From Roseibium suaedae (GTDB lineage: Bacteria; Pseudomonadota; Alphaproteobacteria; Rhizobiales; Stappiaceae): a stretch of DNA of 64,000 nt. The notes beneath the pieces were generated by a model that saw only the letters and a program-made list of their open reading frames with translations, made no database searches and had not been told where the DNA came from. The stretch spans positions 930,001-994,000 of the forward strand of contig NZ_FRBW01000001.1 of assembly GCF_900142725.1 (NCBI RefSeq), read 5' to 3'. Made by a program: the position numbers and the translations under genes. Of this stretch, positions 1 to 8,354 are shown piece after piece. The first letter of the stretch is position 1, and each line of letters opens with the position of its first letter.

Positions 1-177
1 GCGGCCGGAGATGCGGGCAAACAGCGAGATGCCGAGCTGATCCTCAAGCCGCTTGATCGCCACCGACAGATTGGGCTGTGACACGCCCAGATGCTTGGCC
101 GCCGCTGTCAGCGAATTCGTGGCCATGACGGTGCGGAAGATTTCCAGATGACGCTGTTTCAGTTTCGGCTTGATCAC
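1..177 (-). CDS. LysR-family transcriptional regulator, N-terminal part (gene runs off the window)
   Basis: The minus strand is open from a GTG at 175-177 to the window edge, giving 59 residues. They contain a classic LysR winged helix-turn-helix: LEIFRTVMATNSLTAAAK, then LGVSQPNLSVAIKRLEDQLG and LFAR. An in-frame TAA at 208-210 limits the start, and GTG 177 is the best candidate although its Shine-Dalgarno sequence is poor. LysR proteins usually control the divergently transcribed gene. Here that is the AroE-like dehydrogenase starting at 288, so a role in regulating that two-gene catabolic unit is inferred. The inducer-binding domain lies outside the window. Confidence 0.85.
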   Translation of the reverse strand, partial: MIKPKLKQRHLEIFRTVMATNSLTAAAKHLGVSQPNLSVAIKRLEDQLGISLFARISGR

Positions 178-287
178 GGCGGGGTCGGTCCAGTCTATAA
201 ATTTTGATTATACATCTCGTCCGTTTGCATATTGGCGTCAATGCCTGGTGGTTTCTATCCTTGCGCTATTCAACGAAGGACATCCCC
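178..287. promoter_or_regulatory. Divergent LysR / aroE-like intergenic region
   Basis: This 110-bp A+T-rich gap separates the divergent LysR gene and the dehydrogenase gene, so both promoters must lie here. LysR regulators normally bind such a gap at T-N11-A motifs. No single convincing box can be picked by eye. Confidence 0.35.
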
Positions 288-1106
288 ATGATCGGCGCCG
301 AGACACGGCTGGTCGCGATGATCGGTTTTCCCATCGCGCAGGTGAAATCCCCCGCAAACTTCAACCGGCATTTCGACACCCAGAACGATGACCGGGCGAT
401 GATTGCCATGGAGCTGACGCCAGAGGCGGTGAAGGATTTCATCGCAACGGCAAGGGGATGGACCAATCTGGACGGGTTTGTCGTGACGATCCCTCACAAG
501 GGTGCTGTCGCCGAGCTTGTGGACGAGATGAGCCCGCGGGCGCGGTTTCTGGGCGCCGTCAATGCAGTCCGCCGTGATCCCGATGGGCGCCTGACTGGCG
601 ACATGACCGATGGCACCGGCTTTGTCGAAGCCTTGAAGCAGCGCCATTTCTCAGTGGCGGGCAAGTCCGCGCTGGTGGTGGGCGCTGGCGGTGCAGGCAG
701 TGCCATCTCGCTCGCACTGGCCGATGAAGGCCTGTCACACCTCGTGCTTCGTGATCTGGACGGCAACCGGGCCGGGGCTTTGGCGGCGAAACTGCGCCTG
801 GCCTATGGCTCTTGCACCGTCGAGACCGGCATACCGGCCGAGGGGGCCTTTGACCTTGTCGTCAATTGTTCCCCCATGGGCATGAGCCCCGGTGATGCGC
901 TTCCGGTCTCAGAAAACCTTCTCGATCAGATGCCCGCCGGTTCTTTGGCCGCAGATGTGGTCACCTCTCCCGAAATCACGCCTTTCCTTGAAGCTGCCCG
1001 GAAGCGCGGGCTGGCCATCCAGACCGGCGCGGAAATGGCGGCTGCCCAGATGATCCAGCTCGGCCAGGCCATGGGCATTTTCAGCGCGGAGAACTCCAAT
1101 GCGTAA
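288..1106 (+). CDS. Shikimate dehydrogenase-like protein (AroE family, probably catabolic paralogue)
   Basis: A 272-residue NAD(P)-dependent dehydrogenase of the shikimate/quinate family. The visible landmarks are the substrate-loop SPANFN, VTIPHK with the catalytic lysine at about residue 71, DGTGF with the paired aspartate near 108, the Rossmann motif GAGGAGSA near 132, NCSPMGM, and the C-terminal TGAEMAAAQM. The ATG at 288 is chosen because CGAAGGA lies 7 nt upstream; an upstream ATG at 204 has no such site and would add 28 unlikely residues. The stop overlaps the next gene by 8 bp. The partner FAD oxidoreductase and divergent LysR gene suggest a catabolic role rather than the housekeeping aromatic pathway; the substrate is unknown. 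Confidence 0.85.
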   Translation: MIGAETRLVAMIGFPIAQVKSPANFNRHFDTQNDDRAMIAMELTPEAVKDFIATARGWTNLDGFVVTIPHKGAVAELVDEMSPRARFLGAVNAVRRDPDGRLTGDMTDGTGFVEALKQRHFSVAGKSALVVGAGGAGSAISLALADEGLSHLVLRDLDGNRAGALAAKLRLAYGSCTVETGIPAEGAFDLVVNCSPMGMSPGDALPVSENLLDQMPAGSLAADVVTSPEITPFLEAARKRGLAIQTGAEMAAAQMIQLGQAMGIFSAENSNA

Positions 1107-2364
1107 TCTCCGCAAGGAAAAAGCCGATGTGGTGGTGGTTGGCGGCGGTGCTGCGGGCATGAGCGCAGCTGTGGCCGCCGCGCGCCTCGGTGGCCGCGTG
1201 ATCCTTGTCGAGTGTTACGGCTTTCTCGGTGGAGCCGCCTCCAATTCCCTGGTGCTGGCTTATTGCGGTTTCTTTCAGCGGGGCACGGAGCCGGTTCTGG
1301 CGGTCGGAGGCATCGGCAAGGAGTTGCTGGATGAACTGGAAACGCTTGGCCAGCCTTCAAATCCCATCGTTTCCAAGAGCGGCAACTGGATCGTCATGCT
1401 CGATCCGGAGGCGGTCAAGTTTGCCTTTGACCGCCTGTGCGGCGCCGCCGGTGTGGAGGTCCTTCTCCATAGCCGTTTGGTCGCCGCTGAGGTCTGCGAT
1501 GGACGCGTAAAAGCTGTGACGCTAGCCGATCATGCCGGTGAGGTGGTTCTGGAGGCTGAGAGCTTCGTTGATGCAAGCGGCGAGGCAACCCTGTCTCATC
1601 TGGCAGGTGTGCCGATGCGGGTGAGCAGTCTGGCCGGGGACAAGGTGCAGCCTGCTTCCCTGCCGGTCCGGATCGGCGGTGTCGCTCCTGGGGCCGCTCT
1701 CGATCACAAGCGCATGGCAGAGATCATCAAGGTCTATAACGAGACCGCTATTACCCCGGTCTCCAGACCGGATGGCGGCGTTATTTCCCGTCTGCCTGTG
1801 TCCGGGGATGTATGGTGGATGACTGTCGATCTCGAGACGGGTGGCCTTGAAGGCGCCGATCTCAGCAGGGTCGAACAGGAGGCACGCCGTCAGGCTTGGC
1901 GGAACCTGTCCCTGCTGAAGCAGTTGCCCGGGTTCGAACAAGCCTATCTTGTTTCCACTGGGCCGCAGATTGGTATCCGGGAAACACGTCGTCCCAAGTC
2001 AAGTGAAGATGTCACCGAGGCTATACTATCGGCTGGACAGAAACGCCCTGACGGTATTGGACGTGCTGCCTGGCCGATGGAAGTTCATGAGGCGCCTGGC
2101 CGGGTTCGCTTTGCCGAAATCGGCGGCGACGGCTATGCGGACATTCCTCCCGGAGCAATTCGCGCCCTTGGCATGAGCAATCTGCTCCTGGCAGGCCGCG
2201 TCGCTGGGGCTGATAGCGTTGCATACGGCTCACTTCGGGTGATGGGCACGGCCTTTGCGACCGGTCATGCAGCAGGAATCACGGCCGCGCTGCAGGCTGA
2301 CGGGGGAGACATGTCCACAGATGGTGTCCGGCAGCACCTGAGGTTGCAGCGCGCGCTTTGCTGA
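1099..2364 (+). CDS. FAD-dependent oxidoreductase (FAD_oxidored family)
   Basis: A 421-residue flavoprotein. An N-terminal dinucleotide-binding fold shows VVVVGGGAAGMSAAVAAARLG at about residues 11-31, followed by the acidic strand end VECYGFLGG. The C-terminal region has the second FAD contact, LLLAGRVAGADSVAYGSLR. This arrangement matches FAD_oxidored proteins, often annotated only as FAD-dependent oxidoreductase. Translation is coupled to the AroE-like gene by an 8-bp overlap, so the two are probably one operon acting on the same unknown substrate. No transmembrane segment or signal peptide is apparent. Confidence 0.85.
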   Translation: MRNLRKEKADVVVVGGGAAGMSAAVAAARLGGRVILVECYGFLGGAASNSLVLAYCGFFQRGTEPVLAVGGIGKELLDELETLGQPSNPIVSKSGNWIVMLDPEAVKFAFDRLCGAAGVEVLLHSRLVAAEVCDGRVKAVTLADHAGEVVLEAESFVDASGEATLSHLAGVPMRVSSLAGDKVQPASLPVRIGGVAPGAALDHKRMAEIIKVYNETAITPVSRPDGGVISRLPVSGDVWWMTVDLETGGLEGADLSRVEQEARRQAWRNLSLLKQLPGFEQAYLVSTGPQIGIRETRRPKSSEDVTEAILSAGQKRPDGIGRAAWPMEVHEAPGRVRFAEIGGDGYADIPPGAIRALGMSNLLLAGRVAGADSVAYGSLRVMGTAFATGHAAGITAALQADGGDMSTDGVRQHLRLQRALC

Positions 2365-2555
2365 TTTAATCGTCATTTTTGACAGGGGAATTTTCGTATT
2401 TTGGGTGCATTCAATTGCGTTACTTTGTGAGTTATTTAAGTATTTGAAAGATATATTTTTGGATATATTTAGATCTCATTCGTAAAATTTCGCATTAAGC
2501 GTTTCTAAATCCGTTGCTGCCATAAAAAATAGATGCTTTCACTTTTTGCGGGCTA

Positions 2556-4532
2556 TTGGCGGAAATGACCTATTTCAATCAAGGTGGCTGGCGCGGCATT
2601 TTTGATGCATTCAGCCGGTCGCAGGCGATCATTCAGTTCAAGCCGGACGGAACGATCATTGACGCCAATGAGAATTTTCTAAAAGCCGTCGGATACTCCC
2701 TGGAAGAGGTGCGCGGCAAGCATCACCGGATGTTTGTCGATCCCGCCTATGCGTCTTCTTCGGAATACAAAGCCTTTTGGGCGGAACTGGCCGCTGGCAA
2801 GTTCGTCTCTTCCCAGTTCAAGCGCATCGCCAAGGATGGCCATGAAGTCTGGATCCAGGCGTCCTATAATCCTGTCGTGAGCCGGTCGGGCAAGGTCCTG
2901 AAAATCGTCAAGATCGCCACTGACGTGACCGAGAACAAGCTTCGCAATGCCGAAGTTCGAGGCCAGCTTGAGGCCATCGATAGATCCCAGGCTGTGATCC
3001 AATTCGATCTCGAAGGCCGGATCCTCGAAGCCAACCAGAATTTCCTTGATGCCATGGGCTACACCAGCGCGGAAGTGGTCGGACAGCACCACAGCATGTT
3101 CGTTAAAGAGGGGCTGAAGGGCAGCGCTGAATACAGGCAGTTCTGGAAGAACCTGGCGGCGGGCAAGTTCCAGTCGGGCGAGTTCGAGCGGATCGGCAAG
3201 AACGGGCGCCGTGTCTGGATCATGGCCAGCTACAACCCGATCCTCGATATGTCCGGCAAACCTTTCAAGGTCGTCAAGTTCGCAACGGACATTACCGAAG
3301 ATAAGCTGCGCAACGCGGAATATGAGGGTCAGATCCAGGCCATCAGCCGCAGCCAGGCAATGATCTCTTTCACCAAGGATGGCATCATCCTGGATGCCAA
3401 TGACAATTTCCTTTCTGCGACCGGCTATACGCGAGACGAGGTTATCGGCAAGCATCACCGGATGTTCGTCGAGAAATCCTACGCGGGAAGTCCGGAATAT
3501 GCGGCCTTCTGGCAGGAGCTGGGCAACGGCAAGCACACATCCGCCATCTATCAGCGCGTCAAGAAGTCCGGTCAGCCGCTTTGGCTTCAGGCAACTTACA
3601 ATCCGATCTTCGGAGCCTCTGGCGAGCTGATCAAGGTGACCAAGTTTGCCACGGATATCACCGAGAACATGAATGCGCGCCAGACAGCCATTCAAGCAGC
3701 TGAGGAAACTCTGAGCACTGTCGAGCAGTCCGCAGGGGTAGCGCAGTCTGTCAGTGGATCGGCCCACGAGATCGCCAGTGGAATGGAGAGTGCCCGGACC
3801 GCTGTGGACGACATGCAGTCCCTCTCGGAAAAGGCTGGCCAGTCGACGGAGCGCCTGCGTTTTGCTGCAGGGTCCATGGACGATGTGGTGCAGCTGATTT
3901 CCAAGGTCGCGGATCAGATCAACCTTTTGTCGCTGAACGCGACGATCGAGGCTGCCCGCGCCGGTGAGGCCGGCCGCGGCTTTGCGGTTGTCGCCAATGA
4001 AGTCAAGACGCTCGCGAACCAGACCTCTCAGGCGACAACCCGCATCTTCTCCGAAATCGCGGAGATGCAGTCTGTTGCAGGTATTGTGGACGATGCGCTG
4101 AAGTCGATCAGCCTATCCATTTCCGAGGTGCATGGGCTTGTGCGCAGCACGACGGATGCGGCCGAGGCCCAGTGCCAGGCCACCGACGAGATCAATGGTC
4201 AGCTTGAGCGGGCTGCAGGCAATGTCGCCTCTGTCTGCGACAGTCTCGACAACTGGGTGATCGGCATGGAAGACCGCCGCCGTCATCCTCGCAAACGTGT
4301 CTTTGAGGACGCGGAGATCGTGCTTAGTGGCGGCCGGATAATCAAATGCGCCCTGCGCGATATTTCTGAAGCCGGGGCACGGGTCGTGGTCTCCGATAAG
4401 GAAAAACTGCCGGACAGTTTCGACCTGGACATGGGCGAAGAACTCGGCAGGCGGCGGTGCCGCATCGTGCGGCGCTACGGAGACAATCTGGGTCTCGAAT
4501 TCCTCCAGCAATCCATGGCGATGGCCGGTTGA
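2556..4532 (+). CDS. Soluble chemoreceptor with three PAS domains, MCP signalling domain and C-terminal PilZ domain
   Basis: A 658-residue cytoplasmic methyl-accepting chemotaxis-type protein without membrane segments. Three near-identical PAS units of about 122 residues cover roughly 10-375; each carries [18 protein letters not shown] and [13 protein letters not shown] motifs. The MCP hairpin follows ([20 protein letters not shown] near residue 450). From about 571 there is a PilZ domain with RRHPRKRV and DISEAGA, the expected c-di-GMP binding signatures. No HAMP domain is present. PAS-MCP proteins such as Pseudomonas BdlA link sensing to biofilm dispersal. The start is uncertain: TTG 2556 or ATG 2565, neither with a strong ribosome site. 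Signal and partner are unknown. Confidence 0.9.
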   Translation: MAEMTYFNQGGWRGIFDAFSRSQAIIQFKPDGTIIDANENFLKAVGYSLEEVRGKHHRMFVDPAYASSSEYKAFWAELAAGKFVSSQFKRIAKDGHEVWIQASYNPVVSRSGKVLKIVKIATDVTENKLRNAEVRGQLEAIDRSQAVIQFDLEGRILEANQNFLDAMGYTSAEVVGQHHSMFVKEGLKGSAEYRQFWKNLAAGKFQSGEFERIGKNGRRVWIMASYNPILDMSGKPFKVVKFATDITEDKLRNAEYEGQIQAISRSQAMISFTKDGIILDANDNFLSATGYTRDEVIGKHHRMFVEKSYAGSPEYAAFWQELGNGKHTSAIYQRVKKSGQPLWLQATYNPIFGASGELIKVTKFATDITENMNARQTAIQAAEETLSTVEQSAGVAQSVSGSAHEIASGMESARTAVDDMQSLSEKAGQSTERLRFAAGSMDDVVQLISKVADQINLLSLNATIEAARAGEAGRGFAVVANEVKTLANQTSQATTRIFSEIAEMQSVAGIVDDALKSISLSISEVHGLVRSTTDAAEAQCQATDEINGQLERAAGNVASVCDSLDNWVIGMEDRRRHPRKRVFEDAEIVLSGGRIIKCALRDISEAGARVVVSDKEKLPDSFDLDMGEELGRRRCRIVRRYGDNLGLEFLQQSMAMAG

Positions 4533-4573
4533 TCCTTTGCAAGGGATAGCGGCAGCCCGTTGTCCCTCGCTCC

Positions 4574-4828
4574 TCAGGCGCTCTGCGAAAGGCGGATTTC
4601 GGGGCGGTGTTCCATCGCCCAGGTGAACATCTGGCCGAGAATTTCCGCCAGTCCCTTGCCCTTCGGCGTCAAGGCATAGCGCACGCGCTTGCGCTCATCT
4701 CCAAGCTCAGCCCGCAGCACCAGCCCATTGCCTTCCAGGCTGCGTAGTTCCTCCGTCAGCACCTTGCGGCTGATCTGGGACACGGCGGACCGCTTGGGCC
4801 GGTCGCGATCCAAAAGCACATCAAACAT
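4574..4828 (-). CDS. HxlR-like transcriptional regulator, short and probably N-terminally truncated
   Basis: The 84 residues match the C-terminal two thirds of HxlR regulators: a recognition-helix region ISRKVLTEELRSLEGNGLV, then the wing (RVRYALTPKGKGLAEIL) and an end helix. Family members usually have about 105-130 residues and start with a cysteine and a GGKWT-like helix. Those parts are missing, and the upstream in-frame codons do not encode them. The gene follows the anti-sigma gene by 50 nt on the same strand. It may be a decayed remnant or a shortened regulator. Confidence 0.55.
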   Translation of the reverse strand: MFDVLLDRDRPKRSAVSQISRKVLTEELRSLEGNGLVLRAELGDERKRVRYALTPKGKGLAEILGQMFTWAMEHRPEIRLSQSA

Positions 4829-4878
4829 CTGCAGAGCCTCTGACGCAGCGCGATGCGGTCTCCGCCACCGGCGGGAGC

Positions 4879-5601
4879 TCAGTGTGGCTGGGAGCTGAAG
4901 CCCTTGCCGAGGATCGTGCCGGTGGGCAGACCAGTTGGCGAGCCTCCCGGCTGCTCGAAAGTGATTTCGTAGAGCTGGTCGGTTGAGGGGCTTGGAAGCC
5001 CGCTGACGCTCAAGACGGTCTTTCGCGGCTTGTCAAAGACACCGAGAGAGACAGGGGGACCTGCAGGGTCCGGTTTGGTCCAGAGTTGCATGACCCGGTC
5101 GCCCGGCACGGTGGTTTCCCCAAGCATGGTGACAAGGGTGGTGTTGTCCGCAGCGCCCTCGATCATGGCCACAGGCTGGCCGGCGTCACTGAGCAGGATC
5201 GCAACCACCTTCGGTTCGACCGTCGACATCAGGTTCCAGCCGAGTGCGACCGCCAGGAAAAGGCTGGCCGCCAGGCTGGTTGCCGTAGTCCAGAAAAGCG
5301 CGGAGGAGGATCTGCGCTGGCGGGCCTTGTCCAGATCGACAGGTTCGCTGGCGGCGGCCTGTGCTTCAGGAGCCTCCTGCTCGATGGCGTCAAGAACGCG
5401 CTGCCACATGCCCGAGGGCAGGTCTTGCTGCGGAGCGGTCTGGTCGAGCGCGGAAAACCGTTTGCGGGCAGCGTTGACGAGCTGGGCGAACGTCTGATCC
5501 TCCCGTTCCAGCCGCTCTGCACGGGCCTGATCCGCCGGATCCAGCAGGCCGATGACGAGTTCATCTGCGAATTCTGCAAGGTTCGGGAGGGGGCTGGTCA
5601 T
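4879..5601 (-). CDS. Anti-sigma factor, RskA-like, membrane anchored
   Basis: A 240-residue protein with a cytoplasmic N-terminal anti-sigma region (LAEFADELVIGLLDPADQAR), one central membrane segment (ALFWTTATSLAASLFLAVAL near residue 120) and a periplasmic RskA domain (DRVMQLWTKPDPAGPPVSLG, ending PTGTILGKGF). The ATG at 5599-5601 overlaps the stop of the sigma gene as ATGA, so the two are translationally coupled. A 14-residue longer reading exists but breaks that coupling. It should hold the adjacent ECF sigma factor inactive at the membrane until a signal releases it. Confidence 0.88.
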   Translation of the reverse strand: MTSPLPNLAEFADELVIGLLDPADQARAERLEREDQTFAQLVNAARKRFSALDQTAPQQDLPSGMWQRVLDAIEQEAPEAQAAASEPVDLDKARQRRSSSALFWTTATSLAASLFLAVALGWNLMSTVEPKVVAILLSDAGQPVAMIEGAADNTTLVTMLGETTVPGDRVMQLWTKPDPAGPPVSLGVFDKPRKTVLSVSGLPSPSTDQLYEITFEQPGGSPTGLPTGTILGKGFSSQPH

Positions 5602-6170
5602 GACATGCACTCCCGAAGGGCGGCCAGTCCGCGCCGCAGCCATGCTTTCGCCGATCCGAGCGGGGCGTTGAGACGCCCGGCGATTTCTCCATGGCTGTAT
5701 CCGAGAACATAGGCCATCAGTACGGCAGTCCGCTTTTCTTCCTGGAGCGCCCCAAGACAGTGGCGCAGGTCGCTTTCATGGCCAAGGCTTGTCCAGGCCT
5801 GGTCAATCGTGTCCGCATCAAGTTGTTTTTCCAGCCGGTCATCTTCCGTGGCGACCTCGCGCGCGGCGCTGCGCAGAAGCGTCAGGCAGCGGTTGCGCAA
5901 GATGGCGTAGATCCAGGAGCGGGCAGAGGCCTCGGGAGTGTCCCCGATCGTACCGTGCGCCGTGCCGAACTGGGCAGCCTTGCGCCAGATCTGGACGAAT
6001 GTGTCCTGAACCGCATCTTCAGCAAGATCGCCCCGGTTGAGAATGCGGCGGGCAACGCCAAGCATCCTTGGGCCTTCCGCATCCATGATCAGGCGCAGGG
6101 CGGAAGTGTCCGAGCGCGCGCAAGCCTCGATCAGGATGGAGAGATTGCCTGCAGTCGCATCCTTGTCCAT
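5598..6170 (-). CDS. ECF-type RNA polymerase sigma factor
   Basis: A 190-residue sigma factor. Region 2 reads LAEDAVQDTFVQIWRKA, followed by ARSWIYAILRNRCL. Region 4 reads RTAVLMAYVLGYSHGEIAGR with the helix-turn-helix ending LGSAKAWLRRGL. Its partner is the overlapping RskA-type anti-sigma factor. ATG 6170 is chosen because region 2 begins about 20 residues later. The frame stays open to 6365, but the extra 65 residues look unrelated and include the strong hairpin at 6348-6381. The exported DUF4394 protein upstream is a likely target or co-expressed gene. Signal unknown. Confidence 0.88.
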   Translation of the reverse strand: MDKDATAGNLSILIEACARSDTSALRLIMDAEGPRMLGVARRILNRGDLAEDAVQDTFVQIWRKAAQFGTAHGTIGDTPEASARSWIYAILRNRCLTLLRSAAREVATEDDRLEKQLDADTIDQAWTSLGHESDLRHCLGALQEEKRTAVLMAYVLGYSHGEIAGRLNAPLGSAKAWLRRGLAALRECMS

Positions 6171-6347
6171 TGTCACCGATCTGTTGCCGTGGCGCCCGAA
6201 GGCTCCAGTGCCCGGGTCAGGACAATCTACAGAGCAAATCTTTCCTGAACAACCACAGCCTGCCGCAGGGAAACTTTTCGCTCCGGCGGCCTCCTGCACT
6301 TTGGCTCGGTGCACTGCTGCGTTGGTCATGGTCTGGTCCGGTAGGAT

Positions 6348-6381
6348 GTCTGCAGCCCGGATCATTTGCCGGGCTGCAGAC
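6348..6381 (-). terminator. Strong hairpin after the DUF4394 gene
   Basis: A perfect 13-bp stem (6348-6360 with 6369-6381) closes an 8-nt loop directly after the DUF4394 stop at 6392. It has no poly-U tract on the minus strand, so it may be an attenuator or mRNA-stabilising structure that limits read-through into the sigma factor gene. Confidence 0.6.
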
Positions 6382-6391
6382 AGATCCAGCG

Positions 6392-7180
6392 TCAGTTGGC
6401 GGTCATGAAGGTGATGTCGCGCAAGGGCGCATCCAGGCCTTCCAGCGTCCAGCTTCCCGTGACCTTGCCGTTCTCCAGAGAGACTGTGTGCAGCTGCTTG
6501 CCACCGGCCAGCCAGGCCGTGTTTTCCCCGGTGGCCGTCGTGGCAATGTCGAAGGCATAGCTCTCCGGCTTGTCGATACCGAGCTTGCCGACGGCAGCCA
6601 GCGTGCCGTCATTCGGCGAGACCTGTCGGATCACGGCGTTGATGGTGGCGTCGATGTCGTACATAGCGGTCTTTTCCGGCTTGCCGAAGGAATTGATGTA
6701 AGCCGCGGCAACAATGTTCGGCGCTTCGCCCGCATGCATGTCCTTGGCTTCAAAGGCCAGGCTGCCGTCCACGGTCACCTTGCCGCTGTCCACATCGACG
6801 CGGTGATTGGTGGTGCCGGTCATGAAGCGCAGCTTGTCGGCCATCGGATTGAAATCGACGATGACCGGCTGTCCATCCTTGAGCGGCAGCATCTTGTCCA
6901 TCTTGGAAATGACCTTTGCAGCCCCCGTGGCCGGATCGATCTCGACGACCTCATGCGCGGCGCTGACGCCGATCAGCTGCCCGGTCGCCGGACGCAGATC
7001 AATGCCAAGAAGGCTGTCGACGCCGTTCACGTTCATGGACTTGCCAACCTTTCCGGTCGCGCTGTCGATCATCACCAGGGTCTTGTCGCCGGTGAGGCCG
7101 ACAGCGGTCGTAGCGGAGGCAAGGCCGGTGGTGAGAACAAGTGCGCAGGTGGTGGCAAGAGTGGTCTTCAAAAGGGTCAT
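6392..7180 (-). CDS. DUF4394 domain-containing exported protein
   Basis: 262 residues with a signal peptide (LLKTTLATTCALVLTTGLASA) followed by a beta-propeller-like DUF4394 domain. Repeated units read TGDKTLVMIDSATGKV, SAAHEVVEIDPATGAAKV and TNHRVDVDSGKVTVDGSL. The function of DUF4394 is not established. The ATG at 7178-7180 is preceded by GGGAG at a good distance; the same frame runs open to 7729 but only as non-coding translation. It is upstream of, and on the same strand as, the ECF sigma/anti-sigma pair. This suggests a periplasmic product of that regulon, which is inference. Confidence 0.82.
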   Translation of the reverse strand: MTLLKTTLATTCALVLTTGLASATTAVGLTGDKTLVMIDSATGKVGKSMNVNGVDSLLGIDLRPATGQLIGVSAAHEVVEIDPATGAAKVISKMDKMLPLKDGQPVIVDFNPMADKLRFMTGTTNHRVDVDSGKVTVDGSLAFEAKDMHAGEAPNIVAAAYINSFGKPEKTAMYDIDATINAVIRQVSPNDGTLAAVGKLGIDKPESYAFDIATTATGENTAWLAGGKQLHTVSLENGKVTGSWTLEGLDAPLRDITFMTAN

Positions 7181-7228
7181 TCCAGTTACTCCCTGTCTGG
7201 ATGGAGCAGAGCGGCAGGGGCCGCCCTT

Positions 7229-7275
7229 CCAAACGGGAGACACGCAGGACAGGCGTTTGGATGCAGCTAGCTGCA
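7229..7275. promoter_or_regulatory. Palindromes upstream of the DUF4394 gene
   Basis: Two symmetric motifs lie in the leader of the minus-strand DUF4394 gene. CCAAACG at 7229-7235 is mirrored by CGTTTGG at 7254-7260, and TGCAGCTAGCTGCA at 7262-7275 is followed by runs of T on the plus strand. They could be a promoter/operator or a transcript hairpin; no function can be assigned from sequence alone. Confidence 0.35.
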
Positions 7276-7340
7276 GATTTTTTTGCTTTTTTCTCGGTTG
7301 GCGGAAAAAGACATTCAGAAACAGACGATTAGATCGAAAC

Positions 7341-7376
7341 AAAAAAATGGCCGGAGCTGCGTGAACAGCTCCGGCC
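7341..7376 (-). terminator. Rho-independent terminator of the DUF2585 gene
   Basis: A perfect 11-bp G+C-rich stem (7349-7359 with 7366-7376) with a 6-nt loop is followed on the minus strand by seven U residues (7347-7341). It sits 40 bp after the DUF2585 stop. Confidence 0.9.
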
Positions 7377-7416
7377 GCGATTGTCTCACGAACAGGCAGA
7401 TGAGGATCGGGCTTGC

Positions 7417-7971
7417 TCAGCCGCCTTGCCAGACTTTGATGGCGTCCACCGGATAGACCAGCATGATCACGTTGAGGGTCAGGTTGTCGCGGATCACATA
7501 GAGCGCCAGAAGCTCGAAGGCGATGGCAGTCAGAACCGTCACCCAGACAGGCATCCTTGCGGCAAACCAGAAGCCCGCCAGCATCCAGAGAATATCGAAG
7601 ACCGAGTTCAGGACGCTGTCGCCGGTATAACCTGCGGCAATCGTCGCTTCCCGGTACCGGTCGATGATCCAGGGGCTGTTTTCCACCAGCTCCCAGGCAG
7701 CCTCGATGAAGATGGCGCCGAGTGCCCATTCACCGGTGCTGCGGCGGGGGAGCAGATAGCGGAACAGGGCGAAGAACAGGAAGCCGTGAATGATGTGGGA
7801 CAGGGTATACCAGTCGGCGATGTGCTGGGAACTGCCGGACACATCATCGGCAGGCGTCCACAATTTCACATAGCCGCATTCACAGATCGGGATCCGTCCC
7901 ATCGCAAGAAGGATCCCCGCTGTGGCCAGGATCATGGCAATGCCCGTGATCCATATTTTGGATTTCGTCAA
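7417..7971 (-). CDS. DUF2585 (UPF0314) family membrane protein
   Basis: A 184-residue integral membrane protein. The family signature is clear: MGRIPICECGYVKLW, SSQHIADWYTLSHIIHGF, AAWELVENSPWIIDRYREAT, GDSVLNSVFDILWM and the C-terminal RDNLTLNVIMLVYP...WQGG. About five hydrophobic helices are visible. The family is conserved in Hyphomicrobiales and has no known function. A TTG at 7971 with GAAGGA 8 nt upstream is the preferred start; a further upstream TTG at 8031 would add 20 residues with no family match. Ends at its own terminator (7341-7376), so it is probably monocistronic. Confidence 0.85.
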   Translation of the reverse strand: MTKSKIWITGIAMILATAGILLAMGRIPICECGYVKLWTPADDVSGSSQHIADWYTLSHIIHGFLFFALFRYLLPRRSTGEWALGAIFIEAAWELVENSPWIIDRYREATIAAGYTGDSVLNSVFDILWMLAGFWFAARMPVWVTVLTAIAFELLALYVIRDNLTLNVIMLVYPVDAIKVWQGG

Positions 7972-8126
7972 ACGTCCGGTTCCTTCGGGCTGATGAATTA
8001 CGAACAGGGCAGGCTTGTATGGCCCCTGCAATCTTCTCTGGCAATTTCTTGCACAAAGCCTGCATAAAAAATATATTGTGGCATAGGAAGTTAATTGAGG
8101 CAGATGGGAGCCGACAGGTAACCACT

Positions 8127-8351
8127 ATGACTAAAAAGTCTTTGCATGTTGTTCCGAGCTCTGGGCGCTGGAGCATAATCAGCTCTGGAGCATCCCGTGC
8201 GAGTAGAACTTTTGATACTCAGGGCGAAGCAGTCCAGGTTGCTAGATCAAAGGCAAAGAAATCCGGTACTGAAATGTACATTCACGGTAAGGATGGCAAG
8301 ATTCGTGAGCGGAATTCTTATGGGAAAGACCCATTCCCTCCGAAAGGCTAA
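8127..8351 (+). CDS. DUF2188 domain-containing small protein
   Basis: 74 residues that match DUF2188 over their whole length: HVVPSSGRWSIISSGASRAS, the helix TFDTQGEAVQVARSKAKKSG and the strand pair EMYIHGKDGKIRERNSYG. The ATG at 8127 follows ACAGGT; earlier in-frame codons do not look coding. The next gene starts 3 nt after its stop, so the two form an operon. Both lie in a stretch clearly richer in A+T than the surrounding genes, which suggests horizontal transfer. The family has no firmly established function. Confidence 0.78.
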   Translation: MTKKSLHVVPSSGRWSIISSGASRASRTFDTQGEAVQVARSKAKKSGTEMYIHGKDGKIRERNSYGKDPFPPKG

Positions 8352-8354
8352 AAT

